A DNA stretch of 43,275 nt from Chara braunii (lineage: Eukaryota; Streptophyta; Charophyceae; Charales; Characeae). This document shows, piece after piece, positions 1 to 10,792 of this stretch (the stretch's first letter is position 1; each line of letters begins with the position of its first letter). Under the pieces are notes generated by a model, which did not search any database, was not told the origin of the DNA, and saw only the letters and a list, made by a program, of their open reading frames with translations. The translations under genes and the position numbers were made by a program. Location: the NCBI GenBank assembly GCA_003427395.1, contig BFEA01000046.1:3208039-3251313 (forward strand), in the 5' to 3' direction.

Positions 1-15
1 TGTGTGTGTGTGTGT

Positions 16-50
<35 letters not shown>
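1..50. repeat. (TG)n microsatellite
   Basis: Almost pure TG dinucleotide repeat with one TA interruption near position 19. It lies outside the left LTR of element I and is the only flanking host sequence in the window. The 37 bases between it and the LTR show no feature I recognise. Confidence 0.95.
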
Positions 51-51
<1 letters not shown>

Positions 52-697
52 ATGAGGGAGCGTGTGCGAGGGAGCTGCGTTGCGCAGTGTCAGCGCGAAT
101 ACCCTTACAAGGGTATCCGCCCTGGTTTTTGCAGATGACAGGCAAAATGGGTTGGTCAAAATAAGCCGTGCGAGGTACGACCACGTCCGGGACCCGCCTT
201 GGCTAAGTTAGGAGGTATGTGGGTGCACAGTCTTAAGGCGCGCGTGTGATTTTTCTGATTGAGAAGGCGGCCGGTCTAGTCGACCGACCTGGACCGTATT
301 ACGGACCTGATTAAGGAAGGGAAGTTCGTTTTTGGTTGGCACACGCGACCGACGGTAGGACTGGCGCGCCGGTAGGCGCGCGGAATGGCCATGGCGCGGG
401 TTGGTAGGTCGCCGCAGGCACTTAGGGGCCGTGGGTGCAAATGTGGGCTGTAGGAATGGCCAGGGCATTTTCGTGGCCCTGAATATGGCGCGGCACTACT
501 TTACATAGGAGGTTGCGCCTGTTGGTCTCAAGCAAGGGCATAACCCTATAGGTTACGGTGTTGGATTATTGCTACGGAGGTTCAGGGATCGAGGCCGGCG
601 GGAGTTGGAGTAGCAGCGGCGGAGCGTCGTGGAGGAAACTGAGGGGGTTGAGGGCCCGACGGGGACCGGTAGGGCACCAGTGGTCCTCGGCCTTTGT

Positions 698-775
698 TTA
701 GGATTTATATATATATATATATATGTTATTCTATTTTATATTATTTTTGTTTTATTTATTTATTTTTATTATTAT
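698..775. repeat. AT-rich tract with (TA)n run
   Basis: A TA dinucleotide run of about 25 bases followed by T-rich sequence. Copies B, C, D have T-rich sequence of similar composition (for example 10345-10400 and 21957-22015) in a comparable place in the LTR. It could be a promoter-type or spacer tract; nothing decides this. Confidence 0.5.
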
Positions 776-1341
776 CCACAGGTCCCACGCCGTTTAGGGG
801 CGCCGTATCGCGGCGGCTGTTAGGGACCGAGAGCCTGGCCCAGTGGTACACCCATGAGCTGATTGGGAGGCAATCCCTCGTTCGGCCCGGACGGTGGGCC
901 TCCGTGGATGAAGCCGAGTGTTTTGGGCTGCCCGGAGCCGCTCAGGTTCCGGGGGGCTGCACGACAGCTCCGCTGAGTCCTTCGGGACATCCGTAAAAAA
1001 AAAATTGGAAAGATACGGGGAAGATTTGCATGGCCCCGGCGCAAGGATGAAGTGTATAATCCGTCGCAAGGTCCGACAGTCGGCTGCTTTTATCATAATC
1101 GAGCGTTGTCGGACCGCGCGGTGTCGGGAAGGGCCGGGTTGATGTCAACGCAGTCCGCCTACTGCCGGGAACGAGAGGAGCAAAGCGACGGACGGTGGAA
1201 GGGGTGGAGCAGGCGAGCGATGAAAGGCAGGGTAGAGGAAAAGGGGGCGGAGTGAACCTGGCCGGGTTCGGTGCCGGGGTGCATTCGGAACGAGCACGGG
1301 AGATGGCGGATTGGTGGGTGGGTGTAGCCGGAAAGGCATAT

Positions 1342-2153
1342 CTCGCCCGATCCTGATCGGAATCGAGCGAGGGAGGAGGCAAACCTGGGGTTCTTACCCC
1401 GGGCGAATCCATTGGTAGGGGTAGATTAGGGAGAAACATGGAGTAGGAGGAGTTAGTAGGAAGTTGGGCCGCGTGAGGCTATGGCAGAAGGGTAAGTGGC
1501 GGGGGTAAGAGGTCGCTTACCTCACCCGGTGTCGGTCGGAATCGGATGGGAGAGAGTGCTATATGGGGGGTTTTCGGTCAGGCGACCCCGATGGTGAAGC
1601 TAGTTTTGGAGAAAAGAGAGTAGGAGGGCCGGCACGAGAGAGAAGTCGGTGCTATGCATGGCGGGGTAGATTGCAGGTGGAGACTGAATGAACCTTCCCG
1701 TATCCTAGCGGGAGATTCATTCTCGTATTTAGCGAGCCGGGTGGATGAGCGCGTTGGGGCTTCATAAAGAGAGGTAGGGCGGAGCGTTACAGTCCGGTCA
1801 GCCACTACAGTGTGGGCGCTGTTGGGTCGAGAGAAAGGGTAGAGGAACAGGCGGAGCGACGGGCGAACGAGGAAATACAGCAAAGAACCCGGACGGGAAT
1901 CGTACCGGGTGCATTCGAAAGGGGGCAAAGGGGAGAATCGAGATAATACTCAATTCTTGATAGAATCAAGTGGGGTAGACATCGGAATCGGGTTTTTAGG
2001 GACGGGCGAACCCAAAGGTAAAGTCGGATTTAGCAGAGGGTTAGTAAGCTAGTCGGGGCGAAGAGAAGCTATTGCGTGGAGCTATGGCGGAGCGGAAAGA
2101 TGAGGGGAGCGAAAGGCTTTTATCTCGCTCGATCCTCGATGGAGTCGAGCGAG
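1342..2153 (+). repeat. Hairpin array 1 in LTR A
   Basis: Several hairpins are embedded in diverged repeats of roughly 150-400 bp. Clear ones are 1342-1371 (CTCGC and CGAT pairing with ATCG and GCGAG), 1686-1722 (GAATGAA with TTCATTC, inner CCCG with CGGG) and 2124-2153 (CTCGCTCGA with TCGAGCGAG). Each is followed by sequence related to GGGTTTTTAG and GGGCGAA. Weaker, decayed hairpins lie near 1515 and 1950. Stem sequences differ between units while pairing is kept. Confidence 0.55.
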
Positions 2154-3847
2154 ACAAGATGTGATTTAGGGGTGTTGGGGCTTTGAGAGAGTTGTGGCAA
2201 CGTTAAACTTAGGAGTTAGTGGACAAATGCGGAGTTACAAGAGAGGGATTGTGAGTTGGAAGCTAGCCTAAGTGCGCATGCCGGCTACCTCGGTCAATTC
2301 GAAGGGGGGACTTACCTGCACAGTTTAAGCCAACCCGCCGATGTGTTGGACTCAAACCCTCGTAAGAGTAGCCTCAACTTTTTGGAACTGGCTTCTTTCC
2401 TGCCCGCTTCGGGCAGGACCGAGAACTGGTGCCTACTTCCAGATTTTCGACAAACTGTTACCTGCCTGTTTCGAACTGTTGGCGGCTGAGCCAGTGGAAG
2501 GCGAGTTGAAGATTCTGAGGCCTGCATCACCGGCAAGCTCACTGCTCGCCCCACCTTGCTGAAGACCAGCCCACGGGTCGAGGTGTTGCTCAGCCCGACA
2601 GTCGAAGGGGGAGCATGGGGAGTAAGTTACGGGCTCACACCATCGACTGTTGATGGGGCGGCGCCCGTCTGACCGGGAAGGGCGATGGGAGGTGAGCCAC
2701 CTGTTGCGGACTAAGACGGTGGCAGGCCGCTACAGAGTGGGGGTTTGGTTGTTAGCCGGGACACCGACTATCCCACCAAGTGCAGTGACTGGTGGAGAGT
2801 TGCAAGTTAGTAAAGCTCGCCTGTCTCGGCCTTGGCGGGTTGAGTGCTGCAGTCGGGGAAGTTGCCAGGAGATTGGGTCTGGCAGCTTGACTTTAAGTCG
2901 TAACCAAGTTGCTGCAGATTGGTGCATTGTGGGAAGGGCATTGTTGGGGTCGTAAGACGACAATCTTAGAGGATTGGTGTGGGGGGGGCTGACAGGTTGG
3001 ACTGCACAAACTGGTGCTATTGTTGCGTAGTGTGACGAGCTGCTGCTGTGCCATTGACAACGCCACGTATTGCTGCTGACTATTGCTGGCCGCGCGAGCT
3101 GCGGATGCGCCTATTGACTGGGCACAATTTGGTTGCTGCTGGTTATTGCATATCGCTGCGGCAAGTTGTTGTCTGCTACAGCCTGCTGTGCAGCAGCCAT
3201 TGGAACTGGAGGAATCACTGAGTCTGGGAAAAAAAGGGTGTCGCTATGAACTAGAGGGTCGTCACCGGAGAGTTGGTCCAGCAGGGTGACTTCAGGTTTG
3301 ACTTCGGGTTGACTGAAGGCTACGTGTTTGGCCATCATTGCGTGACCCTAAGGTGAGACAAGATAACAAGGCCCTCTCCTGTGAGTCTGAGTGCACCTCT
3401 CTTGGATTTGAGAGTCTTAAAGCGTCTCCTTCTGCCCTTCTTGTTCTAAGTTTGGTTCTGAGAGGAAGGCGGCAGGCGGGATTGCAACCCATAATCCGCG
3501 CCAAGGCCTCTGTGGGAGGTTCGCCCCACCGATTGCGGGAGCTCTGCCGGAACTTAGGAGGAGTTCTGGAGGCGGGGAACTTAGAGGTAATCATTGCTTC
3601 CCTTCTATATACCCAGATTATAACCCTTAACTGTATCTCTTTCTATGACTTGGCTGAGTGTACTGCATGTGTACCTGAATTTGAGTTTGACTTTCAGGAC
3701 ATAAATCAGACTAAGTAAAGGAATGCATGTGCAATCTCAGTTTCAGTTTTGTTGACTGCCTGAAGGCAGATTGTGAACAAAGGGGAACTACATCTGGGGA
3801 AGGGGGGGAGAAACACAATTTGCTTGAGATTGAAAGGGTCTTATAGA

Positions 3848-4730
3848 GTCAGGCATGTTCCATAAGATTGGATGGCCTGACTGTTGTGTTTTATTCTGGT
3901 TTTCTGTAAAGGGTCAAGCTTTGTTTCTAAGATGAATGGCTTGGCCGTCGCGTTTATTTAATTTCGTCAGGCTTTGTTCCTAAGATGAATGGCCTGACTA
4001 CTTATTTTGTGGGGATTTAGGTTGTGCATACTTGAGCGCCAGACATTGTTCCATAAGATTGGATGGTCTGGTCGCTGTTTATTTTTTTTGTGGTTTCTAA
4101 TGCTTTGTTTTTTTTTGTGTTAAAAGAGGGGGTTGAACTTTGTTTCTAAAATGAATGGCTGAACTCCTTTGTTTGTTTATTCTGAGGGAGTAACCTTCGC
4201 TGAGGTCAAAGCATGTTTCATAAGATTGGATGGCTTAGAGCTCATGTTGCACACAGATGGATCAAAGAGAAACAAACCTGGCGGAGGACCAGATATGTTC
4301 CATAAGATTGGATGGTCTGGCCCAATGCCTCGCATATGTTAGAACCCAAAAGGTTATAATTTGGCTATATTTTATTATTATTTTATCTATGAACGGGCTA
4401 GTCAGACAAGGGTTCCATAAGATTGGATGGTCTGACTATAGCTTATCGTAATTTTGAAGAGAGTACAACTAAGAATATAACTGAAGGTAACTTTGGGCAG
4501 GCTGAGCTTTGTTTCTAAGATGAATGGCTCAGTCCTACGTCCAACTTTTGAATATTAAGTTCATAGAATTGTATATAACTTGAATATTAAACAGTTCAGG
4601 GCGACTAAGTTTTGTTTCTAAGATGAATGGTTTAGTCATATGCCCAAAAGAAGAGAGAAGTAGTTGTGCAACCTGTTCGTGTATGCTCAATGGCTGGTTC
4701 AGGCATGTTCCATAAGATTGGATGACCTGA
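3848..4730 (+). repeat. Hairpin array 2 in LTR A (conserved loop, variable paired stems)
   Basis: About eleven units, 34-38 nt each, spaced roughly 50-110 bp. Two loop types alternate irregularly: one contains CCATAAGATTGGATGG, the other TTTCTAAGATGAATGG. Stems: 3848-3881 GTCAGGC/GCCTGAC; 3912-3946 GGTCAAGC/GCTTGGCC; 3966-3998 GTCAGGC/GCCTGAC; 4039-4071 CCAGAC/GTCTGG; 4289-4320 CCAGA/TCTGG; 4400-4437 AGTCAGAC/GTCTGACT; 4500-4534 GGCTGAGC/GCTCAGTC with one G-U; 4603-4637 GACTAA/TTAGTC; 4699-4730 TCAGG/CCTGA. Units near 4138 and 4205 pair poorly. Matching stem changes across units indicate selected structure. Confidence 0.8.
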
Positions 4731-5015
4731 CTTTAGGTCTTATGTAAGCAGGGTATAAAGGGTTAAGGAATTGAAAGATTATGAACCATTGTCTGCTAAG
4801 TTGACTTGGGGATGGCGAGTACTTACCTTTGTGGTTTGATATTGCATGTGGCTGAATGAGGCTACTACTTGGTCTGGGTTTCAGTTGACAGGTAGTTGCT
4901 TTAGAGGCTCGCCGCGTGCTAGAGCAATAAGAGTAAGTTTATTTGACTTGGATCTATTCTCGCATTTTCTCGGATCCTTTGTTATATTTGGCTTTATATG
5001 AATCTTGGTAAGCTA

Positions 5016-5335
5016 CTTTCTCTATGGGAAGCGCTGCCGAAATTTCTACAAATCTAAGGAGTTAGTCGACTTTTGACTTTTCAAGTTCAATTTGTCTAAA
5101 GTTCATATATGACTTAGTAAAAGTCTGGAAAACCTTCTTTTCTAAAGGGAGTGTTGCCAAAATTTTTGCTAATTCAGGGAGTTAAACAAAATTGGAATTT
5201 GAAAAGTCAAAGACTATTTCTGTTTTCATATTCGGGATGATATAAATTCTGGAAAGACACTTTTCCTATTGGAAGCGCTGCCAAAATTTTCTTAGTTTAA
5301 AGGGGTTAAATTATATTTTGACAGGTGGCGATTCT
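5016..5335 (+). repeat. 120-bp tandem repeat in LTR A (3 units)
   Basis: Units begin near 5016, 5136 and 5258. Each contains a GGGA.. GYGYTGCC sequence followed by AAATTT and then, about 20 bases on, a GGAGTTA or GGGGTTA motif. The last unit ends in TTTTGACAGGTGGCG. The same repeat is present in LTRs B and D with five units. Confidence 0.75.
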
Positions 5336-7386
5336 GATGATCCACTCTATATGGGGGAGATTATGCCAGAGTCTACTTTTGCTTTGGGCACTGCCTAGCA
5401 GTAAATTCAGGCTTAGTCAAGTTAGGATGATTTAGGTGAGGTCGTGATGTGGGGTTTATTCTCCATGGATTTATAGGCTTAGCCTGGGGATTGGTCTGTC
5501 GTGTGTTAGAGGTCCTCTGGACCGTTTGATTCAGGATTGGACCGGTTTAGGCATAAATCTTACAAGGATCATCTTCTGTTATCACTGATAATAGGTCGGT
5601 TGTCGATTCGTCAGTCTACGACTTAATTCCAACCCACTCCCCCGGACTCAACCTAAAAGGTTTTAGCCCTGGTGATCTTTGTTGTTTTGTTAAGCTTTCA
5701 CCCAGACTTTTATTGAATGGCCATTTAACAAAGGCGCTGAGTATTTAATTATGGTAGGCTGGACAAGAGATTGAGACTTGCTTGGCTAAAGCGAGGGGTA
5801 TGAGTGTTGAGGATGGTTGGGGTGGACTCCGTGTAGCGCGTGGACTGTTGTTTGACACTTTGATGTGATTGCAGGTATGTGCTGTGGCTTAGATTCTGGA
5901 TTTGATTGCTGCGACCACATATATACATATGGTTGTGAGAAACCCCACTGAGACTGTGAGAAGTGATTGTCACATACTTATCCCCCTTTATACATGTATA
6001 CGAGTGTGCACCCATGTTGAGTGTTCGCGTGGCCTAAGGAGCCCCGTACTAAAGGCGTACTCAGAGGATAGGACTGGGTGACGCAAGGGAGACCCTTCCT
6101 TTCATTTTGCTTCTTGAGGGTTTCTTAGCCGGACGTTGGTCCTGGGCCAGGGTTCAAGGTCCTTATCCAGTATATCCCAAGCCCTAAACTCTACAGGGAA
6201 GGGACCTCCCCCCGCGCAGAGCCTATTTACTCTGTCCGTCGAGACACCCAACCCTGAGGGCGGAAGTGTCGCGAGGGCCGAACGACATGCCCTTCAGTCG
6301 CTCAATATCGTGACGGGTAACCACCCCCCACGATACATTCCTTCAGCCATTCAATATCGCGGGGCCGGAGACGCGATTACCACGTATGACCAGCATCGTT
6401 GGTTGGTATAGGATTTGGCCTGCAACCGCGCGACTTTATATTGAAGCCTTGCGCGACGTTTCGCCATCGCAGCTTCTAGGGGTTATGGGATCAAGGGACT
6501 CGCACGTATGCGTGAACGCTCGGGATTATTATAGGCCGTCGGCGCCGACTGAAAAGGGGTACCCCAGGGTCATGATCCCCTTGGGATAGGGGGGCATTTG
6601 GCCTACTCTTGCTTTTTAGGATTTTCATAGTTGGACGTTGTAGTTCGTGGCAGCCGTCAAAGTCAAACCCCTTGACTTCCGACCAGGCCTGGAGCAGGAC
6701 TCATCCCCAAGGTCGCAAGAAACGACTGCCACCACTGGTATGGACCTGTGTACCACCCGCTCTGCACAGAGTGCAGAAGAGGGTGTGTGGTCTTCAACCG
6801 CGCATGGCGGTTGTCCAGCGTCGAGAGATTAACCCTCAAGGCATGTGTCAGCCGACACTTGAGTGCCGAATGCGACCCTCGAGATTAACAAGGACCGCAT
6901 GGGTCTGGGTACTACATACTACGCCATCACTGTGACCGCTTTGCGTACGCTTGCATTGCGAATCGATATGAGTAGGCCCTGCGTCCGCGCGATTTTATAC
7001 TAAGTCTCGCGCGCGACGCCTATCCGATTTCCGCATCGGAAGGTTATGGGTTGGTTACTGAAGGGACTAGTAGTGTTATCGTGTTGTTCGAGGTGCGTGC
7101 GCGTGTGTTTTTTTTTTTTTGTGTTCGTAGTGTGGCGTATGCATGGTGAGTGGGATGCGTCCTACTCGACCGACGACGGGCCGCGCTTGGGACTTCAGCC
7201 CCCCAAGATGACGGTTCGCGTGCGGGTCCGACAAAGGCCTATTACCGCACGTACCCCCTATGCTACAACGAACAAGAAACTCCCTCAGCTGGTCCACCTC
7301 TGCGATTGCAACTGATTAGCTTTCATACTGTGGACTGGTAGCTCGGCGGGGATACGCCCACCGAAGGGAGGTGACAGCTCCTGTAA

Positions 7387-7399
7387 GGTGGAGGTAAGT
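7387..7399 (+). promoter_or_regulatory. Candidate 5' splice site in LTR A
   Basis: GGTGGAGGTAAGT contains a consensus donor, GAG|GTAAGT, with intron start at 7394. The same 13-mer is at the equivalent position in LTR B (15800-15812) and LTR D (31628-31640), although the surrounding LTR A sequence is strongly diverged. With the acceptor at 7945-7946 it would remove a 553-base intron covering the PBS and leader, placing the LTR leader next to the gag ATG. Splicing is inferred, not seen. Confidence 0.45.
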
Positions 7400-7585
7400 C
7401 ATGCCTCGCGTAGGCCCTATCCTGTCGTAGGGGCTCGCTGGAGGTATGGCTGGCGCACTCGGCCGGAGCGGCTTGCGGAAGCTCCATGTATATTGCGACG
7501 AAGGATTTAAACCAAACTCCTGCATGACGCGGCCGAGAGGGTCCCGCGCTGCCTTGTGCGGTGCCGGACCGATGCGCCCGACAGG

Positions 7586-7604
7586 TGGCGCCGTTGCCAG
7601 GGAT
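7586..7604 (+). promoter_or_regulatory. Primer-binding site, tRNA-Asp type
   Basis: TGGCGCCGTTGCC followed by AGGGAT lies two bases after the CA end of LTR A. It is complementary to the 3' end of plant tRNA-Asp (...GGCAACGGCGCCA), with one mismatch at position 14. This fixes 7583 as the LTR end and the element orientation as plus. Confidence 0.85.
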
Positions 7605-7923
7605 AACGGAACCCTACCGTTGTCGCTGGTGGAACGACACCCGGGTATGGGAATGAGAGGGAATTAGGCATGATTGGGTAAATGATGAGTGAGCGGCGTG
7701 GTACTTTGCGTGGTTATGCATATGTAAAACTTGATTACTAATGGATCCAGCTGGTAGCTGGGCTGGTTGCGTGATTAAAAAGATTGTATAAAAAGTCTCT
7801 TGAAGGGAGTAGGGTTTTGTTAGAATAAGCGTGGTAGTAGGAGCAGTGCCTGTGAGGATGAGGGAATGTAGGGAGGAAGTGGGGAGCCTGATAGAAATAT
7901 GTATGTCGGGTGACTGAGTGAAG

Positions 7924-7946
7924 CTTCTCATTTCTTCTCTTAACAG
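7924..7946 (+). promoter_or_regulatory. Candidate 3' splice site before gag
   Basis: A pyrimidine-rich stretch, TTCTCATTTCTTCTCTTAACAG, ends four bases before the gag ATG at 7951. It has the form of a polypyrimidine tract plus CAG acceptor. It pairs naturally with the donor at 7394. Confidence 0.4.
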
Positions 7947-7950
7947 GAAG

Positions 7951-9572
7951 ATGTCAGGAGGTGGGGGCGTCGTCCCAAGGAAGACCCTGACGCTCGACGA
8001 CCTCATCAAGGCCCTGGACAAGTGTAAGAGGGCGCCGAGCAATGTCCCGAAAGTCGATACATTTCATTTCAAAGGAGAGCAGGTGTCTGATTGGCTGGAC
8101 TTGACTGAGCAGGCGCTGGTGGGATTGTCGGATAAGATAAAGTTCCAACGAATCTTGAAGTACGTCCTTCATAGTCACCATCGGGAGGTGAGCAAGGTTG
8201 TGGACACCGCCAATGGCAGCTGGGCATGGTTCAGGAACCTGATATTAAGGAAGTACAGGCTAGGGGACGGCCTGCTGACCATGGCTGACCTGGAAGCCAT
8301 GAAGAAGGATGAGTTTTCCACGATTGGGGTGTTCGTACAGGAGTTTAAGAAGCGGGCAAGGAAGGTGAACGGGATGTCGGAAGAGGCGCAATGTGCCATC
8401 TTCCTGGGGCTGCTCATTGGTACGGAGGCCTCGGAACTGACAAGCCACGGAGGGGGAAGTGAGAAGCTCACCTGGGCCACTATCGATAAAGGGGTGGAAA
8501 AAGGTAGTTTGGACCAGGTAGAGCAGCACCAGATGCGGCTGCAGAGACGCAAAAGGAAGGAGAGGGACGCCACCACATCCGGGACCCCGGGGGTAAAGAA
8601 GATCGTTACGGACGTGCTGGCGGCGTTGGGGTATGATAATGAGGCGGAGGTGCAGAAAAGAGGGGTGACCGTGGCCTAAGGCCGGATATTAGGGGCAGCA
8701 GATGAGGAGGCTGGAGTCCTAACTAAGGCCCAGAGGAAGCAGCGCAATTTGCTAATGGGAGGTCAGGGATCAGGGAAGGGGCAGGCCCCTCAGGCAATTG
8801 CTGCACCGTCACTGGCCGCCACGACGGCACCAGTGGCAGCGGGGCCATCACAGATGGGGCCGCCACCAGCTTGTGGCCATTGGATGCCACATTGTCAGAT
8901 AGCACTCTGGCCCAGTTGTAACCACTGCACCTCGTGTGGAGGAAGCCAAGCCCACGCTAGGCAGATGGTCCCATATTCGGGCCCACCAGCAAGGCCCACC
9001 AAGCTATCCTGCGGTCCAGGGACAGTTTGTGGCCTAACCGCCACCCTCACAGCAGGCATCGCGGGCTACCATGGCCGGGGGAGGGAACCAGGGGCAGGGT
9101 GGACAAGGTAATGGGGGCCGAGGCCAAGGAGGTCGAGGAGGCGGTGGCCGAGGCCAAGGAAGGAACGATGGAGGTCGCGGGGGTGGATGGAGTGGCCAAG
9201 GGGGACAAGACCAAGGTGGCCAAGGCGGCCAGGAAGGAGGCCAAGGGTATGGAAAACCCCGCTTTGATTGTCGGAATGCCACCTGCTGGCATTGTGGCTA
9301 TCAAGGCCACACCATCCGATTTTGCCAAGTGCGGCGGGATGACGAACTCTCCGGGTTGATCTCCACCAACATGGATGGAGATATATACGATAAGTATGGG
9401 AAGTATATTGAGTTGAAGACACCCGGCGGAGTTAGGCAGGAGGCCCAAAGGCGAGCGGCGGCAGGGCCAACACCCCCCGCCATGTTCAGGATGTGGCAGG
9501 AGAGAGAGGAACCGACCATAAGAGTTGAGGAGATCGTGGAGGATGAGGACGTAACTCAACAACTAAAGGCGG
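7951..9572 (+). pseudogene. gag: gag of element I (capsid and CCHC nucleocapsid), broken
   Basis: Gag would form the virus-like particle and package the element RNA. Frame 1 runs open from ATG 7951 to a TAA at 8677-8679 and then stays open in the same frame to about 9100, so the TAA is a single lesion. I prefer ATG 7951 to the upstream GTG at 7918, which lies before the probable splice acceptor. The first ~230 residues look like a retrotransposon capsid (FHFKGEQVSDWLDLTEQAL near residue 33). A Pro/Ala/Gln-rich part follows; the frame then shifts, between about 8850 and 9050, to the frame open from 9044. That frame encodes a Gly/Gln/Arg-rich tract and one zinc knuckle CX2CX4HX4C (CWHCGYQGHTIRFC, 9284-9325). 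The open frame continues past 9572 for 23 codons, but those are LTR B sequence, not gag. True continuation is at 31828. Confidence 0.8.
9569..9572. repeat. Target-site duplication GCGG, left of element II
   Basis: GCGG directly precedes the TGTCGG start of LTR B and is repeated at 31824-31827 directly after the end of LTR D. Removing one copy plus element II leaves the gag-pol frame continuous (GCG GGG CCT ATA ...). Confidence 0.7.
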
Positions 9573-10792
9573 TGTCGGCACGAATACCCTTACAAGGGTA
9601 TCCGCCCTGGTTTTTGCAAATGACAGAAAATAGTTTGGTTTAAAGTTTAAGTATACTGCGCTAGGCGTGGCTGGGTTTGTAATTTACGTTGACCGGTTGG
9701 TGGACTAGAGTAAAGAGTGCGTGGGCGCGCTGTTTTGAGGCGCGCGTGATTTTGTTTCTATCGTTGATTATAAAGCTGGCGCAGACGCCGGTTGGTTCGT
9801 TTCTATTCTATCTTTATTTTTACTTTTATTTTTGTTCAGTTTTGATTAGACTGGGGTTAAGGATATTTCCTCTTGGTCGGCATGTTTGATTGAGTTACGC
9901 GTGCGCGCGGAGGGCGACCTCGACGACAGCGACAGTGTGACGGCGGTAGGTCTTGGCACGTGGAGTAGCGCGAGTGGCAGCCGTGGTACAGCTTGGTAGG
10001 TCGGCGCAGACGTCAGACGGCCACGCGCACGGTTGTAGGGAAAGGTGAGGCTCAGGCCAATTTCCCTGGCCCTGAGCGCAGCGCCGCACCGCCTTATATG
10101 GCGCTCTGCGGATGTGGATCTCAGGCTTGGGCTTAGTCCCATAGGTTATGTCATTGGGTTGATGCTACGAAGGTGAGGGGATCGAGGCTAGCAGGCGTCG
10201 GCGCACTAATTGCAGCGGAGCGTCGCGGAAGGGACCGGTGGGGTTGAGGGCCGCCAGGGTTATCCCCCTTGGTTTTGTTTACGGCCGCGGCGGCGGGCCC
10301 AATCCGTGAGACCGACGAGGCGCCAGCAGCCCCGTTGTTCCCCGATATTTATTTGTTTATTTTTATTTTTATCATACTTCCCCTTCTTTTTGTTTTTATT
10401 TATCGCGTCCCGTCTGGGGACGCGAGACGGCAATGGGGTCGCGTGAGATGTGTGAAATTCGTGGGATTGCCTGAAGTGCAATTGGGCGCTGCACTAACCA
10501 TGCCGGGCGAGAATGGGAGTGACAATGGACGCAGTCTGTGGCGGGTGCATGCGCTGAGGCATTGGGCGCTGCACTAACCATGCCGGGCGAGCGCTGAGAT
10601 GGCGCAGCTACGGTGCTAAGCAGGCAAGGCGAGGCAGAGCCAGCAGCGGGCGACGAGTCAACGGACAGGGAGCGACGGGCGTTGAAGGAGGTAAGGAAAA
10701 ACCCAGAAATGAACCTGGGCGCATCTTGCGCCAGGTGCGTGCGAAGTAGAGATGGCGGAGGGGGCCATGTCGGGAAGCGGGGAAGTAGCTAT

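Larger units (their letters stand above)
88..7583 (+). mobile_element. Giant 5' LTR, copy A (element I)
   Basis: Starts TGTCAGCGCGAATACCC and ends GCGCCCGACA, the TG...CA form of an LTR with short inverted ends (TGTCRGCG against CGMYCGACA). A primer-binding site follows after two bases. At about 7496 bp it is far longer than usual plant LTRs. It shares its layout with copies B, C and D (start motif, GC-rich part, hairpin array 1, hairpin array 2, 120-bp repeats, splice donor, end) but is much more diverged from them than they are from each other, so it belongs to a related but distinct lineage. Long stretches (200-1300, 2160-3840, 5340-7380) hold no gene; the many short ORFs are not shared between copies. 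Confidence 0.8.

Noticed and set aside
3848-4730. CRISPR-like array (regularly recurring short repeats with variable parts)
   Set aside because: Variable parts are the paired stems, spacing is uneven, repeats differ in two loop types, and the context is an LTR in plant-type DNA with no cas genes.
5325-5345. CTGATGA resembling a hammerhead ribozyme core
   Set aside because: Only in LTR A; the partner GAAA and flanking helices are not in place, and B and D lack the box.
9034-9562. Long minus-strand ORFs rich in Pro and Trp opposite gag
   Set aside because: Complement of the Gly/Gln-rich nucleocapsid tract; low-complexity shadow.
9573-9643. Continuation of the gag ORF for 23 codons past 9572
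   Set aside because: The same DNA starts LTRs A and C; these codons are LTR sequence read by chance in frame.
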